From Deltaproteobacteria bacterium (GTDB lineage: Bacteria; Myxococcota_A; Polyangia; Nannocystales; Nannocystaceae), in NCBI GenBank assembly GCA_016709225.1, contig JADJEE010000001.1, positions 1,116,001 to 1,180,000 on the forward strand: a stretch of 64,000 nucleotides of DNA. The letters run 5' to 3'. Below are positions 8,246 through 22,200 of the stretch, piece after piece. The notes under the pieces are model-generated. The model saw only the letters and a list, made by a program, of their open reading frames with translations. It did no database searches and was not told the DNA's origin. Each line of letters opens with the position of its first letter. The first letter of the stretch is position 1. A program made the translations under genes and the position numbers.

Positions 8246-8577
8246 TCAGCCCGGCGAGCGTTCGTGCTTGCTGCCGCCGCGGCAGGGCGGGCTCGCTGGC
8301 ACGGCGCCGCCGCGCTGCGTCCACTCCTGCACGGTGTAGGCGTGGATTGCCAGCGCATGGATGCCGCCGGGCTGCAGCAGCGGTGCGGCCGCGGCGTGGA
8401 CTGCCCGGTGGCGTGCGACCAAGGTCTGCCCGGCGAAGCCGTCGGCGACCACCACCAGCTTGAAGTGGCTCTGGGCGCCGCGGCTGTGCATGTGCGACTC
8501 GTCGACGACCTCGAGCACGGCGGGGGCGAGCGCCTCGACCACGAGGTCGTGCAGCGCCGCGCCGCGATCGCCCGCGA

Positions 8578-8581
<4 letters not shown>
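8246..8581 (-). CDS. bolA: BolA family protein
   Basis: A 111-residue protein with the BolA fold signature: ESHMHSRGAQSHFKLVVVAD, then GQTLVARHRAVH and IHALAIHAYTVQEW. The conserved His residues and the FKLVVV strand are present. A short C-terminal tail with one Cys is extra. The start is GTG at 8581, overlapping the stop of the upstream Fe-S oxidoreductase gene (GTGA), so it is co-translated with it. BolA proteins pair with monothiol glutaredoxins and take part in Fe-S cluster trafficking or stress control; linkage to a large Fe-S enzyme fits that role. No glutaredoxin gene is next to it here. Confidence 0.9.
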
Positions 8582-10809
<2,228 letters not shown>

Positions 10810-10872
10810 GGCGACTTCGTGGGCGACACGCGTGCAACCGCGCGCCGCACGGGCTGTTAGTATCACGGTCCG

Positions 10873-10895
10873 GCGCCGGCACGCTCGGCCGGCGC
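10873..10895. promoter_or_regulatory. Inverted repeat in the divergent promoter region
   Basis: GCGCCGGC (10873-10880) and GCCGGCGC (10888-10895) are perfect 8-base arms with a 7-base loop. It lies in the 228-base gap between the minus-strand Fe-S oxidoreductase and the plus-strand phosphoesterase. It may be an operator or a leader hairpin. A TACGAT -10-like box at 11019-11024 sits 14 bases before the phosphoesterase start. Confidence 0.35.
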
Positions 10896-11037
10896 AGCCT
10901 GCACCGATGCAGGCGGGCCCGCGCACCGGAGATCCGCATCGTGACGCCGCCCGACGCCGTCTGCGAGGCATCGCCCACGTCGAGCGTGGCCGCAGGGCAC
11001 ACCCTGGCGCGTTGCTGCTACGATCGTCGACGCCGTC

Positions 11038-12474
11038 ATGAACGCGCGCGTGGCCCCCGGTACCGCCGCGGATCTCCTGCTCATCAGCGATCTGCACCTC
11101 GGATCCCACCTCAAGCCGCGCATGCGCGGCGAGGCGGTGCACCTGGCGTCGCGTATCGAAGAGGTGTTCCCGCGCTTCTGCGAGCACTACCAGCGGGCCG
11201 GCCGCTGGCAGCTGGTGATCAACGGCGACTTCATCGACTTCTGGAACATCGAGCTGCCGGGCGCCGCCGGGCTCGCCGCCGAGGCGCTCGCGGTCGCGCG
11301 ACTGCACGCGGTCTTCGACGCGCACCCCGAGGTCGAGGGCGCGCTGCAGCGGTTCCTCGGCGCCGGTCACGGCATCGTGTTCGTGACCGGCAACCACGAC
11401 GCCGAGCTTCTGTACCCGGCCGTGCGCGCAGCCATCGTCGCGCGGCTGTCCCCGGCCGACGACGCCGACTCGACCCGCACCGATCTCACCAACCTCGCGG
11501 CGCTGGGGGCGGGTCGGGTGCGCTTCGTGCGGTGGTTCCTGCGCGACCCCGCCGGCGCGTGGATCGAGCACGGTCACAAGTTCGATCCCAGCTGCGCGAC
11601 CCCGGCCGCGTTGTCGCCCACCCGCGGTGGCGAGCTGGTCCAGACCGTCGCCGAGGTCGCGACTCGCAACTTCGCGAACCTGATGCCGGAGATCGACTAC
11701 GACGCGCCCGACAAGTTCACCGCACGGGACTACGTGCGCTGGGCGGCGGCCCGCGGCTGGCGCTTCGTCGTGCGCGTGATCCTGCTGTACCTGCGGACCG
11801 CCGGGCGCATCCTCGCGCTGTGGGCCGGGCCCGGACGCGTCGACAAGGCCGGCAAGCAGGCCCACGCGGAGCGGCTCGCCAAGGTCGCCGAGAACGCGGG
11901 CCTGCAGATGAGCGCCCTCGCGGCGCTCGAGAACATGGCCCCACCGCCGACCACCACCACCATCGCGGGGCTGCTGACGATCACGGCGATGGATCATGTC
12001 GTCATGCTGGTCACGCTCGCGATCGTCGGGGCCCTGGCCGCGCGGCCGTTCGGGCTGCCGGTACTCGGGGCGTTGGTGGGCTCCGCGCTCGCGATCGCGC
12101 TGTCGGTCCGCAAGCATCGGCGCAAGCGTCCACGCAACGTCGCCCGCGACATGCTCGAGGTCGCCGCGGGCGTCGGCGAGGTCACCGGCGTGCCGTTGGT
12201 GTTGATGGGACACAGCCACCGCGGCACGCTCGAGCGCTTCGGGGACGTCGTGTATGCCAACAGCGGCAGCTGGCTCGACGGCTCGCACCTGGTGGTGCGG
12301 CGCGATGCCCAGGCGGGTCGCTTCACGTCGGTCCAGCTGCGTCGGTGGCGCAACGGCGGGGTGTTGCGCCTGCACGAGATGGCAGTGCCCGAGCAGGCCG
12401 AGCGACCCAGCGAGCTCGTCGCGGCCGATGGGCCGCCCGCCTCTGCGATCGTCCCAAAACCATCCACCCCCTGA
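11038..12474 (+). CDS. Metallophosphoesterase with internal membrane segment
   Basis: A 478-residue calcineurin-like phosphoesterase. The metal-site motifs are all visible: ISDLHLGS (~17-24), INGDFIDFW (~60), VTGNHDAEL (~117), and MGHSHRGT (~389) with YANSGSWLDG after it. Between the third and fourth motifs is a long insertion with two or three hydrophobic segments (~240-265 and ~318-352), so it is membrane associated. It resembles UDP-2,3-diacylglucosamine hydrolase-like/YbbF enzymes in its early motifs, but the insertion argues against simple LpxH function. Start ATG 11038 places the first motif near the N-terminus as usual. A receiver-domain gene follows 38 bases downstream on the same strand. 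Confidence 0.88.
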   Translation: MNARVAPGTAADLLLISDLHLGSHLKPRMRGEAVHLASRIEEVFPRFCEHYQRAGRWQLVINGDFIDFWNIELPGAAGLAAEALAVARLHAVFDAHPEVEGALQRFLGAGHGIVFVTGNHDAELLYPAVRAAIVARLSPADDADSTRTDLTNLAALGAGRVRFVRWFLRDPAGAWIEHGHKFDPSCATPAALSPTRGGELVQTVAEVATRNFANLMPEIDYDAPDKFTARDYVRWAAARGWRFVVRVILLYLRTAGRILALWAGPGRVDKAGKQAHAERLAKVAENAGLQMSALAALENMAPPPTTTTIAGLLTITAMDHVVMLVTLAIVGALAARPFGLPVLGALVGSALAIALSVRKHRRKRPRNVARDMLEVAAGVGEVTGVPLVLMGHSHRGTLERFGDVVYANSGSWLDGSHLVVRRDAQAGRFTSVQLRRWRNGGVLRLHEMAVPEQAERPSELVAADGPPASAIVPKPSTP

Positions 12475-12512
12475 CGATCGCGCGCGAAGCGTGCGATGAT
12501 CTCCTCAGCAAC

Positions 12513-12881
12513 GTGGCGGGTGAATACATCCTGGTGATCGAGGACGAGGCGTCGGTGCGGACGCTGCTCGAGAAGTCGCTCAGTTCGCGCGGCTATCGGG
12601 TCCAGTGCTGCGAAGACGGCCTCGCGGGGCTCACGGCGCTGGAGTCGGCCAAGCCCGACCTCATCATCGTCGACATCATGATGCCGCGGCTCGACGGCAT
12701 GACCTTCGTGAAGGCGATCAAGGGCAACGGCGAGACCAAGCCGATCCCGGTCATCTTCCTCACCGCGAAGAACGATCCCAAGACGATGATCGTCGGCATC
12801 AACCTCGGCGCGCGCTTCTATGTGACCAAGCCGTTCGTGATCGACGACCTGCTCAGCAAGGTCCAGAAGGCGCTCACGTAG
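12513..12881 (+). CDS. Single-domain CheY-like response regulator receiver
   Basis: 122 residues forming one receiver domain: acidic pocket VIEDEAS near the N-terminus, phospho-acceptor Asp in IIVDIMMPRLDG (near residue 53), Thr in FLTAKN and Lys in VTKPF. There is no output domain. The start is GTG at 12513, because upstream in-frame sequence belongs to a shadow of the phosphoesterase. No histidine kinase is adjacent, so its partner is elsewhere. Its last 8 bases overlap the convergent hutH stop. Confidence 0.9.
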   Translation: MAGEYILVIEDEASVRTLLEKSLSSRGYRVQCCEDGLAGLTALESAKPDLIIVDIMMPRLDGMTFVKAIKGNGETKPIPVIFLTAKNDPKTMIVGINLGARFYVTKPFVIDDLLSKVQKALT

Positions 12882-14421
12882 GCCGTCCGCCGAGCTCGTG
12901 ATCGAACCCGGCGGCGCGACGCAGGCGGCCGGCGAGGATTGCATCGGCCAGCGCCTCGATGTCGGCCGCGCCGCTGCGATCGCCCCGGTGCGGCGGCACG
13001 ACCTCGCGGATCGCCGCGTGCACCGCACGGAGCGGGCCGCTGGTCGGGGCCGGGCGCAGGTCGATTGCGGCTGCCGCGACGATGGCCTCGATCGCCAGCA
13101 CGCAGGCGACGTTGCGCGCGACCGCAGCGAGCTTGCGCGCGGCGATCGGGCCCATGCTCACGTGGTCCTCCTTGCCCGCGGAGGTCGGGATGGTATCGAC
13201 GCACGCTGGCATCGACAGCGTCTTGCACTCGCTGGCGAGCGCGGCCGCGGTGACCTGCGCCAGCATGAAGCCGCTCTCGAGCCCGGCGTCGGCGGCCAGG
13301 AACGGCGGCAGCCCGCGCGAGGTGTGCTCGCCCATGAAGCGATCGCAGCGGCGTTCGCTGATGGTCGCCAGCGTGGTGAGCACGGCGGTGAGGTGATCGA
13401 GCGCCGGTGCGATGCTGCCGGCGTGGAAGTTGCCGCCCGAGAGCACGTCGAAGCCGCCGCCGTGTGCCGGCAGCAACAGCGGGTTGTCGGTCATGCTGTT
13501 GATCTCGACGCTCAGGGTCTGCGCGACGTAGCCGAGCGCACCCCTGGCGGCGCCGTGCACCTGCGGCATGCAACGCAGGGCGTAGGCGTCTTGGACCTGG
13601 CCGCAGTCGCGATGGGAGTCGCGCAGCGGCGAGCCGGCCATCAGCTCGCGCACGATCGCCGCGGTGCGCTGCTGGCCGGGGTGGGGCTTGCCGGCATGGA
13701 TGCGAGGATCGAAGGCGTCGACGGTGCCGAGCAGTGCGTCGAGCGAGAGCGTGCCGACGATGTCGGCGGCGGCGACCAGCTCGGCGGCATCGAGCACGCC
13801 GAGCGCCCCGATCGCGGCGGTGACCTGGGTGCCGTTGATGAGCGACAGCCCCTCCTTCGCCGCCAGCTCGACCGGTTGCAGGCCGGCGCCGACCAACGCC
13901 GCCGCACCCGACATGCGGGTGCCGTCGACGATCGCCTCGCCCTCGCCGACCAACACCAACGCGACGTGGGCCAGCGGCGCGAGGTCGCCGCTGGCGCCCA
14001 CGCTGCCCTGGCACGGCACCACCGGCACCACGTCGGCCGCGAGCATCTGCGTGAGCGCGTCGACCACCGACGGCCGCACGCCGCTGGCCCCGAGCGCCAG
14101 CGTGTGGGCCCGCAGCGCGAGGATGGCCCGCACGCTGGCGACCGGCAGCGGCGCACCGACCCCCATCGCGTGCGAGCGGATGAGGTTCAGCTGCAGGGCG
14201 CGGGTGTCCTTGGCGGCGATCGAGGTGTCCGACAGCGCACCGAAGCCGGTGTTGACGCCGTAGATCGTGCGGCCCTGCGCGAGCGCCTGCTCGAGCTGGG
14301 CCCGCGTGTCGGCGATGTGTTCGCGCGCGGCCGGATCGATGGCGACGCTGGCCTCGCGTCGCGCCAGCGCGAGCACGTCGAGCAAGGAGATCGGGCGGCC
14401 GAGGACGACGGTGTCGGTCAT
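12874..14421 (-). CDS. hutH: Histidine ammonia-lyase
   Basis: 515 residues, close to the ~510 usual for HutH. It deaminates L-histidine to urocanate in the cytoplasm. The MIO prosthetic group is expected from Ala143-Ser144-Gly145 inside GSVGASGDLAPLAH. The substrate-pocket YGVNTGFG near 54-61 and the downstream KPHPGQQ, QDAYALRC and GNFHAG motifs are present. The start ATG 14421 is preferred over an in-frame ATG 12 codons upstream because family similarity begins right after it. No other hut genes are in the window, so histidine degradation is not clustered here, or the enzyme has a related aromatic substrate. It converges on the receiver gene with an 8-base overlap. Confidence 0.93.
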   Translation of the reverse strand: MTDTVVLGRPISLLDVLALARREASVAIDPAAREHIADTRAQLEQALAQGRTIYGVNTGFGALSDTSIAAKDTRALQLNLIRSHAMGVGAPLPVASVRAILALRAHTLALGASGVRPSVVDALTQMLAADVVPVVPCQGSVGASGDLAPLAHVALVLVGEGEAIVDGTRMSGAAALVGAGLQPVELAAKEGLSLINGTQVTAAIGALGVLDAAELVAAADIVGTLSLDALLGTVDAFDPRIHAGKPHPGQQRTAAIVRELMAGSPLRDSHRDCGQVQDAYALRCMPQVHGAARGALGYVAQTLSVEINSMTDNPLLLPAHGGGFDVLSGGNFHAGSIAPALDHLTAVLTTLATISERRCDRFMGEHTSRGLPPFLAADAGLESGFMLAQVTAAALASECKTLSMPACVDTIPTSAGKEDHVSMGPIAARKLAAVARNVACVLAIEAIVAAAAIDLRPAPTSGPLRAVHAAIREVVPPHRGDRSGAADIEALADAILAGRLRRAAGFDHELGGRPT

Positions 14422-14535
14422 GGGGCGCGGGCAGTGTACCCATGCGCGGCGTGCCACGTGATCGCGATGGCCGGACCGGCGCCGCGTGGGCCGCGAGCCG
14501 ACGCGCGCGCGACGGCGGCGACGGTGCCGGGTGCC

Positions 14536-14586
14536 GCCTTGGGAACCAAGGCAGGGTTTGACCCCCGCCGGGGGCCCGACTAGGCT
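14536..14586 (+). promoter_or_regulatory. Sigma70-like promoter with two flanking palindromes
   Basis: TTGACC at 14558-14563 and TAGGCT at 14581-14586 are 17 bases apart, a good -35/-10 pair. A perfect hairpin-type palindrome GCCTTGG-gaa-CCAAGGC (14536-14552) lies just upstream, and CCCCC-gcc-GGGGG (14562-14574) overlaps the -35 and spacer. The kinase ATG at 14597 is about 10 bases after the -10, so the transcript would be nearly leaderless. Confidence 0.6.
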
Positions 14587-14596
14587 AGCAACCGCG

Positions 14597-16342
14597 ATGA
14601 AGGTGTGCCCCCTGTGCGGCGGCGCCTATCCGGTCGAGGAAGGCTTCTGCCCGATGGACGGCAAGCGCCTCCGCACGCGGGTGGCCGCCAACACGCTGCC
14701 CGTCGCGGCGCCCGCCGAGGCGTTCGCACGCAGCCTGCTCGGGCAGGTGCTCGATCGCCGCTATCGGCTCGACGAGGTGATCGGCGAGGGCGGCATGGGC
14801 GTGGTCTTCCGCGCCACGCACGTGCTCATCGGCAAGCGCTTCGCGGTGAAGGTGCTGCGACCCGAGCACCTCGACGCGGCGGAGCTCGTGCAGCGATTCC
14901 TGCTCGAGGCCAAGGTCGCCTCGAGTCTCAAGCACCCCAACGTCGTCGAGATCACCGACTTCGGCGAGCTGCCGGGCGGTGGGGCGTTCTACGCGATGGA
15001 GCTGCTCGAGGGCCGCTCGCTGGCGCAGACCATCGACGCCGAGGGCGCGTTCTCGCCGATCGATGCCGGCATCATCGGGCTGCAGGTCGCCCAAGGGCTC
15101 GCCGCCGCCCATGCGCAGGGCGTGGTGCACCGCGACCTCAAGCCCGACAACGTGTTCCTGTGCCTGCCGCGACGCGGCGCCCAGCACCCGGTCGCGAAGC
15201 TGCTCGACTTCGGCATCGCGCGCGTTGGGCCGCGCCGCATCACCGTCATGGGCGCGGTGCTGGGCACGCCCGAGTACATGTCCCCCGAGATGGCGATGGG
15301 CCTCGACGTCGATGCGCGCGCGGACCTCTACGCGTTCGGCGTGCTGATGTTCGAGATGCTCACCGGCACCGTGCCGTTCTATCACCGCGAGGTCGCCAAG
15401 ACCCTCGAGCTACAGGTGCGGGGCCCGCGGCCGACGCTCGCCTCGCGCAAGCCCGAGCTCGCCGCGTTGGTGCGGGTGGGCGAGCTGGTCGAAACGCTGA
15501 TGGCGGTGGATCGCGAGACCCGGCCGGCGTCGGCGGAGATCGTCGTGCGCTCCCTGGCCGCGTCGCTGCATCACGATCTCGATCGCGAAGCGGTCGAGGT
15601 GGTGAGCCGCGCGACGAAGGCGATCGGCTCGAACCTGCTGGTCGATCTGCTGGAGCCGCGCGCCGACGTGCCGTGGCCCGCCGCACAGGGGCGGTCGCCC
15701 GAGCCGCCAACCGCGGCGATCGGGCCCGCGGCGGCGGTGGTCGCTGCGCCGCCCGTGCCGACGCCGCCGGCACGCGCGGGGGCGCGCACGGCCGCGGTCG
15801 CCGCAGTGGTGACCGCGTGCATCGCTGGGGCCGCGACCTTCGGCGTGGCGCAGTGGCTGCGTCGCCCCGCGTCCGACGAGGCCGCGGGCGCCGAGTCGCC
15901 GCCGGCCCAGGAGGCCTCGATCCTCGCCGCGCCGGCGCTGACCCCCGCGGTGCTGCCGATGCCGACCCCGGTCACCGCCGTGCCGGGCCCCGCGCTCGCG
16001 GATCCCGGATCGGTTGCGCCAGCGGGCGCCGGCCCGACGGCGTTGCCGGGGGCAGCGAACGCCGATGCGATGCCGAGCGCGGCGGACCTCGATCCCGCGG
16101 CCGCACGCGCGTCGGTGCACGCGAAGTCGGACCCGTCGATCGAGCGTACCAAGACGCAGGCGCGTCGCGCCGCGGACAAGCGGGATCGCACCAAAACTGT
16201 CGTGCCTGCGACCGCGCCCGCCGCCGCCGATCCCCCGCCGACACCGCCGAGTCGACCCGAAGACGACGCGCCCTCGACCCCCAAGGACCCACCTGCACAC
16301 AAGGGCCCCCGTGATCTGAAAGATCCTTTCCCTTCGAAATAA
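14597..16342 (+). CDS. Membrane Ser/Thr protein kinase with N-terminal zinc ribbon
   Basis: 581 residues. An N-terminal zinc-ribbon-like segment (CPLCGG and CPMDG within the first 22 residues) precedes a Hanks-type kinase domain: G-loop GEGGMG at 63-68, AVKVL lysine near 84, HRDLKPDN near 178, DFGIA near 205 and GTPEYMSPE near 222. All catalytic residues are present. A TM helix (~398-418) is followed by an Ala/Pro/Thr-rich C-terminal part predicted to be extracytoplasmic. The last residues are DLKDPFPSK; the next gene ends in a near-identical motif. Start ATG 14597 follows a clear promoter, and upstream in-frame codons are rejected. Substrates unknown; such kinases are abundant in myxobacteria. 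Confidence 0.92.
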   Translation: MKVCPLCGGAYPVEEGFCPMDGKRLRTRVAANTLPVAAPAEAFARSLLGQVLDRRYRLDEVIGEGGMGVVFRATHVLIGKRFAVKVLRPEHLDAAELVQRFLLEAKVASSLKHPNVVEITDFGELPGGGAFYAMELLEGRSLAQTIDAEGAFSPIDAGIIGLQVAQGLAAAHAQGVVHRDLKPDNVFLCLPRRGAQHPVAKLLDFGIARVGPRRITVMGAVLGTPEYMSPEMAMGLDVDARADLYAFGVLMFEMLTGTVPFYHREVAKTLELQVRGPRPTLASRKPELAALVRVGELVETLMAVDRETRPASAEIVVRSLAASLHHDLDREAVEVVSRATKAIGSNLLVDLLEPRADVPWPAAQGRSPEPPTAAIGPAAAVVAAPPVPTPPARAGARTAAVAAVVTACIAGAATFGVAQWLRRPASDEAAGAESPPAQEASILAAPALTPAVLPMPTPVTAVPGPALADPGSVAPAGAGPTALPGAANADAMPSAADLDPAAARASVHAKSDPSIERTKTQARRAADKRDRTKTVVPATAPAAADPPPTPPSRPEDDAPSTPKDPPAHKGPRDLKDPFPSK

Positions 16343-16367
16343 TGTACGCTTGAGGCCATCTACGATC

Positions 16368-18323
<1,956 letters not shown>

Positions 18324-19243
18324 GGGTCGCGGCAGCGCGAGCGCGGCGTCGAAGTACGCCAGCAGGCCCGCGACGTCGTTGTCGATCCACGGCGCGGGGT
18401 CGTGCGGGTTGAAGCGCCAGAAGCGAGAGGGCGCGCGCAGGTGCTGGCGAAGGCTCGCGAGCGCGGGGAAGGTCTCGACACAGATCGCCCAGCAGTCGAG
18501 ACCATGGTGCAGGTGGTCCTCCTGCTCGCCGGTCCACGCGTCGAAGATGCGATGCGCGAGGCGACGGTAGCGAGCCCGCGGCTGCGCGCCCGCGAACGCG
18601 CGACACAGCTCGATGTAGCTGCGGTAGGGCGGCCGCGTGGTGACGCGCGCGGGGATCAGCGTGCCCATGAACGAGTGCAGGCCAGCGGCGGCGTGGAAGC
18701 GCTGCGCGCCGCACAGCTCGTGCAACGCCCGCGTCTCGGGCTCCGACAGCGGCGCCGGCCCGCAATAGGTGGCCTTGCCGGGCTGCTGCACGCCCGCGCC
18801 CGGTAGCGCCCGCCGGGTGGCGCCGTGGGGCAGGGGGTAGTTGCGGTTGAGATCGACGCCGCGGCTGTTGCAGCGCAGCGCCGCCAGCGGCCCATCGCCA
18901 CCCGCCTCCCAGGTGCGACGGTAGCCGTCGGGGTTTAGGCAGGGCACGACCCACAGCTCGGCGCGTCGACGAAGCGCGCGGGCGGCCGGGTCGTCGGCGG
19001 CGACGCGCTCGAGCAGCGCCAGCGCGAGCAGGCCCGAGACCCATTCGATGCCGTGGATGTTCGCGCAGCACAGCACGCGCGGCGCGTCGTGGCGTGACGC
19101 CGGCACGCGGATCGCGACCAGCGGCTCGCCGTCGACGCTGTGGCCGAACTCCACCCGCTCACCGCACGCGCGCGCGAGCGCGTCCACGGTGGCGCGGCGG
19201 AGCTCGGGCGCGAGGTAGGGCCCGGCGATGGCCGGTGCCCCGC

Positions 19244-22200
19244 TCACGTCGGCGGTGCCGGCTCCTCGGCGGGCTCGTCGAGGGCGTCGGCGCCCTCGAC
19301 GGGCACATGACCGTGACCCGCCGCCTCGGCGTCGACCGACGCGTGCGCGTCTGCGGCGCTGTCGATCGCGTCGCCGCTGGCGTGCGCGCCATGGGGCGCG
19401 TCGTCGTCCTGCGCCTCGTCGGGCGGGCTCAGGCGCTCGACCACCACCGGCGCGCCGTCGTGTTGCATCTGCGCGAAGGCCCGCTCGACGCGGTGCCACG
19501 CGCTGGTGCCGACCTGGAACTGCGTGTCGCGCTCCCCGACGGTGAGGTTGCGGATCGCCTTACCCGCCAGGCCGGTGTGATCCGCGAGCAGGTCGCGGAT
19601 GTCAGCGGCCTTCTTGCCGTGCGCGCGGCCCAGCGAGAGTCGCACGTCGATCCAGGTCGCGTCGGTGGGCGTGGTCTGCAGATCCACACGCACCGGCTCC
19701 GGTGCCGGCGGCTCCTCGGGCTCGTTGTCCTCGAAGTCGCGGAAGCTGAAGTGCGTGGCCCAGACCTCCCAGAAGTCCTTGTGGGGCGGCACCATCAGCG
19801 GCGGCGGCGGCGGCTCGGCTTCCTTCTTCTTCTTGCGACGGCGACGGCGTCGCTTGCGACGATCGGCCTCCGAGCCGGCCTCGCCCTCGGTGCCAGCCGC
19901 CGCGGCCTCACCGTCGGCTTCGCCCTCGGTCTCACCCTCGTCGTCGTCGTCGCCCTCACCGTCGGCGTCGTCACGGGCGGCCACCGGCGCACCCGCATCG
20001 GTCGGTGCCGCGCCCGGGGTGGGCTCGCTGCGGTCGCGCTGCGACAGGTCTTCGAGCTCGACCTCTTCGGCGAGCTGATCGAGCACACCTTGGCGTCGGG
20101 CCTTGAGCGTGAAGTCGTCGAGCTCGTCGATCTCGCCGAACTCGTCGCGCACCAGCTGCAGCTCGCTCTCGTCGATGTCGACGAGGATCTCGTCCTGCGC
20201 GAGCGGGCGCTGTGGCGTGACCACCGAGGTGGCCTGGACCTCCGGTGCCGAGGTCCCGCCGCCCCGTCTGCGCCCGCGTCGTCGCCGACGCCCGCGGCGT
20301 CGACCGCCAGCCTCACCGGCGTCGCCGGCCCCCGCGGCACCGTCGGCCGCGAGCTCGTCGCCCTCGGCCTCGCCGTCGTCGTCGTCGTCGTCGTCGTCGG
20401 TTGCACCCGCATCGCCGGTCGGCTCGGATGCGCCGGGGCCAGCGACTGCGGTCTGGCCCTCGGCCGCCCGGCCACCGCGTCGTCGTCGTCGTCGCCGTCG
20501 TCGTCGCCCGCCACTGCCGGCCTCGGCACCGGCCTCGGCGGCCGCGTCGCTGCCGTCGCCCGCGACCACGCGGCCGTCCTCGGTGGGCGCGCCGGTGGTC
20601 TCGCCGTCGGCGAGCACGTCGTCGTCGTCGTCGTCCACGTCGCCGTCGATGCGGGCGTCGACGCCGGTGTGCTCGATGCGTCCGTGGCTGGCGCCGGCGT
20701 CGACGGTCGCGTCGCCCTGGGGTGCCATGCGGGGTCCGTCGCCGCGGCCACGTCGCCGCCTGCGTCCGCGGCGGTGGCGATCGCCCTCACCGCGCTCCGA
20801 CGCCACCGCGTCGCCTGCCTCGGTGGTCGCAGGCGCATCGGTGCCCGGCTCGGGCGTTGCCACCGGCTCGCGTGGCTCGTCCGCGGCGGCGGTGTCGGTG
20901 GCCGCGAGCTCGCGCGGGGGCCGGTCGCGATCCCTGTCGCGATCCCGGCTTCGGTCGCGGCGACGCCGGCCGTGCTCGTCGCCCGACTCGCGCGGACGAT
21001 CGTCACCGCCGCCGACGGCACGCTGCGCGTCGCCCTCCTCGCGTGGACGATCGTCGCGCGGACGATCGTCGCGGGGGCGATCATCGCGGGGTCGATCGTC
21101 GCGGGGTCGATCGCCGCGCGGACGATCACCGCGGGACCGATCGTCACGCCCACGGCCGAAGCGTCCGCCCTCGCGGGGCCGGTCGCGTTCGCGGCGTTCG
21201 CCGGTGCGATCGCGGTCGCGATCGTAGCGCGCGTCGTCGCGGACCTCGCCCTCGGGCGCGTCGTCCATCAGCGACGCACGTCGCGGGCGCTGGGCCATCG
21301 CCTGCGACAGCAGGTACGCGATGACCCGCTCGCCGCGGGGGTCCTTCATGAGGTTGCGGGCCAGCAGCGTCCACTCCGGCGACACCAGCTCGGGGAACAG
21401 GCTGCTGACGTGGTCGAGCTTGACCTCGTTGCGCACGGCCTGCAGCTCCTCGGCCACCGGCATCGTGCGCTCGGTGAACGTGATGGTCGGGTACTGCAGC
21501 TTGAGATAGTAGAAGTTGCCCAGCTCGTGCGGCGAGATGAGGCTGATGGCCTGGCCGGCCCGGCCCGCGCGTCCGGTGCGGCCGGTGCGATGGACGTAGG
21601 TCTCGGCGTTCTCGGGGAACGAGTAGTTGATGACGTGGCTGATGTGCGAGATGTCGATGCCCCGGCTCGCGACGTCGGTCGCGACCAGGAATCGCAGCTT
21701 GTTCTCGCGCATCCAGCCGAGCACGCGCTCGCGGGCCGACTGCGTCAGATCCGACGACAGCGGCTCGGCCGCAAAACCCTCGCGCTGCAGCACCGACGCG
21801 ACCAGGTTGACCTCTTCGCGGGTGTTGCAGAACACCAGCGAGGTCGCGGGCTCCTCGACGGCGATCACGTCGAGCAGGTCGCGGGTCTTCACCGCGCTGG
21901 TCACCGAGTAGTACGAGTGGTGGATCTCCGCCGCTGCGATCGCGTCGCCCGACAGCCGCAGCGGCACCGGGTTTCGCATGTAGCGACGGGCGATGCGCTC
22001 GATGGCGCTCGGCACGGTGGCCGAGAACAGCGTGGTCTGGCGCTCCTTGGGGCAGGCGTCGAGGATCGCGTGGATGTCCTCGAGGAAGCCCATCGAGAGC
22101 ATCTCGTCGGCTTCGTCGAGCACGACCATGCGGACCTTCGAGAGGTCGAGCGAGCGACGACGGATGTGGTCGAGCACGCGGCCGGGGGTGCCGACCACCG

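Noticed and set aside
12898..14583. Long plus-strand frame opposite hutH
   Set aside because: Antisense shadow; hutH has the MIO motif and full family length.
20240..20700. Dense GTC/GTCGTC runs suggestive of a microsatellite or CRISPR-like tract
   Set aside because: They are the codons of Asp, Arg and Glu runs in the helicase tail; there are no regular spacers.
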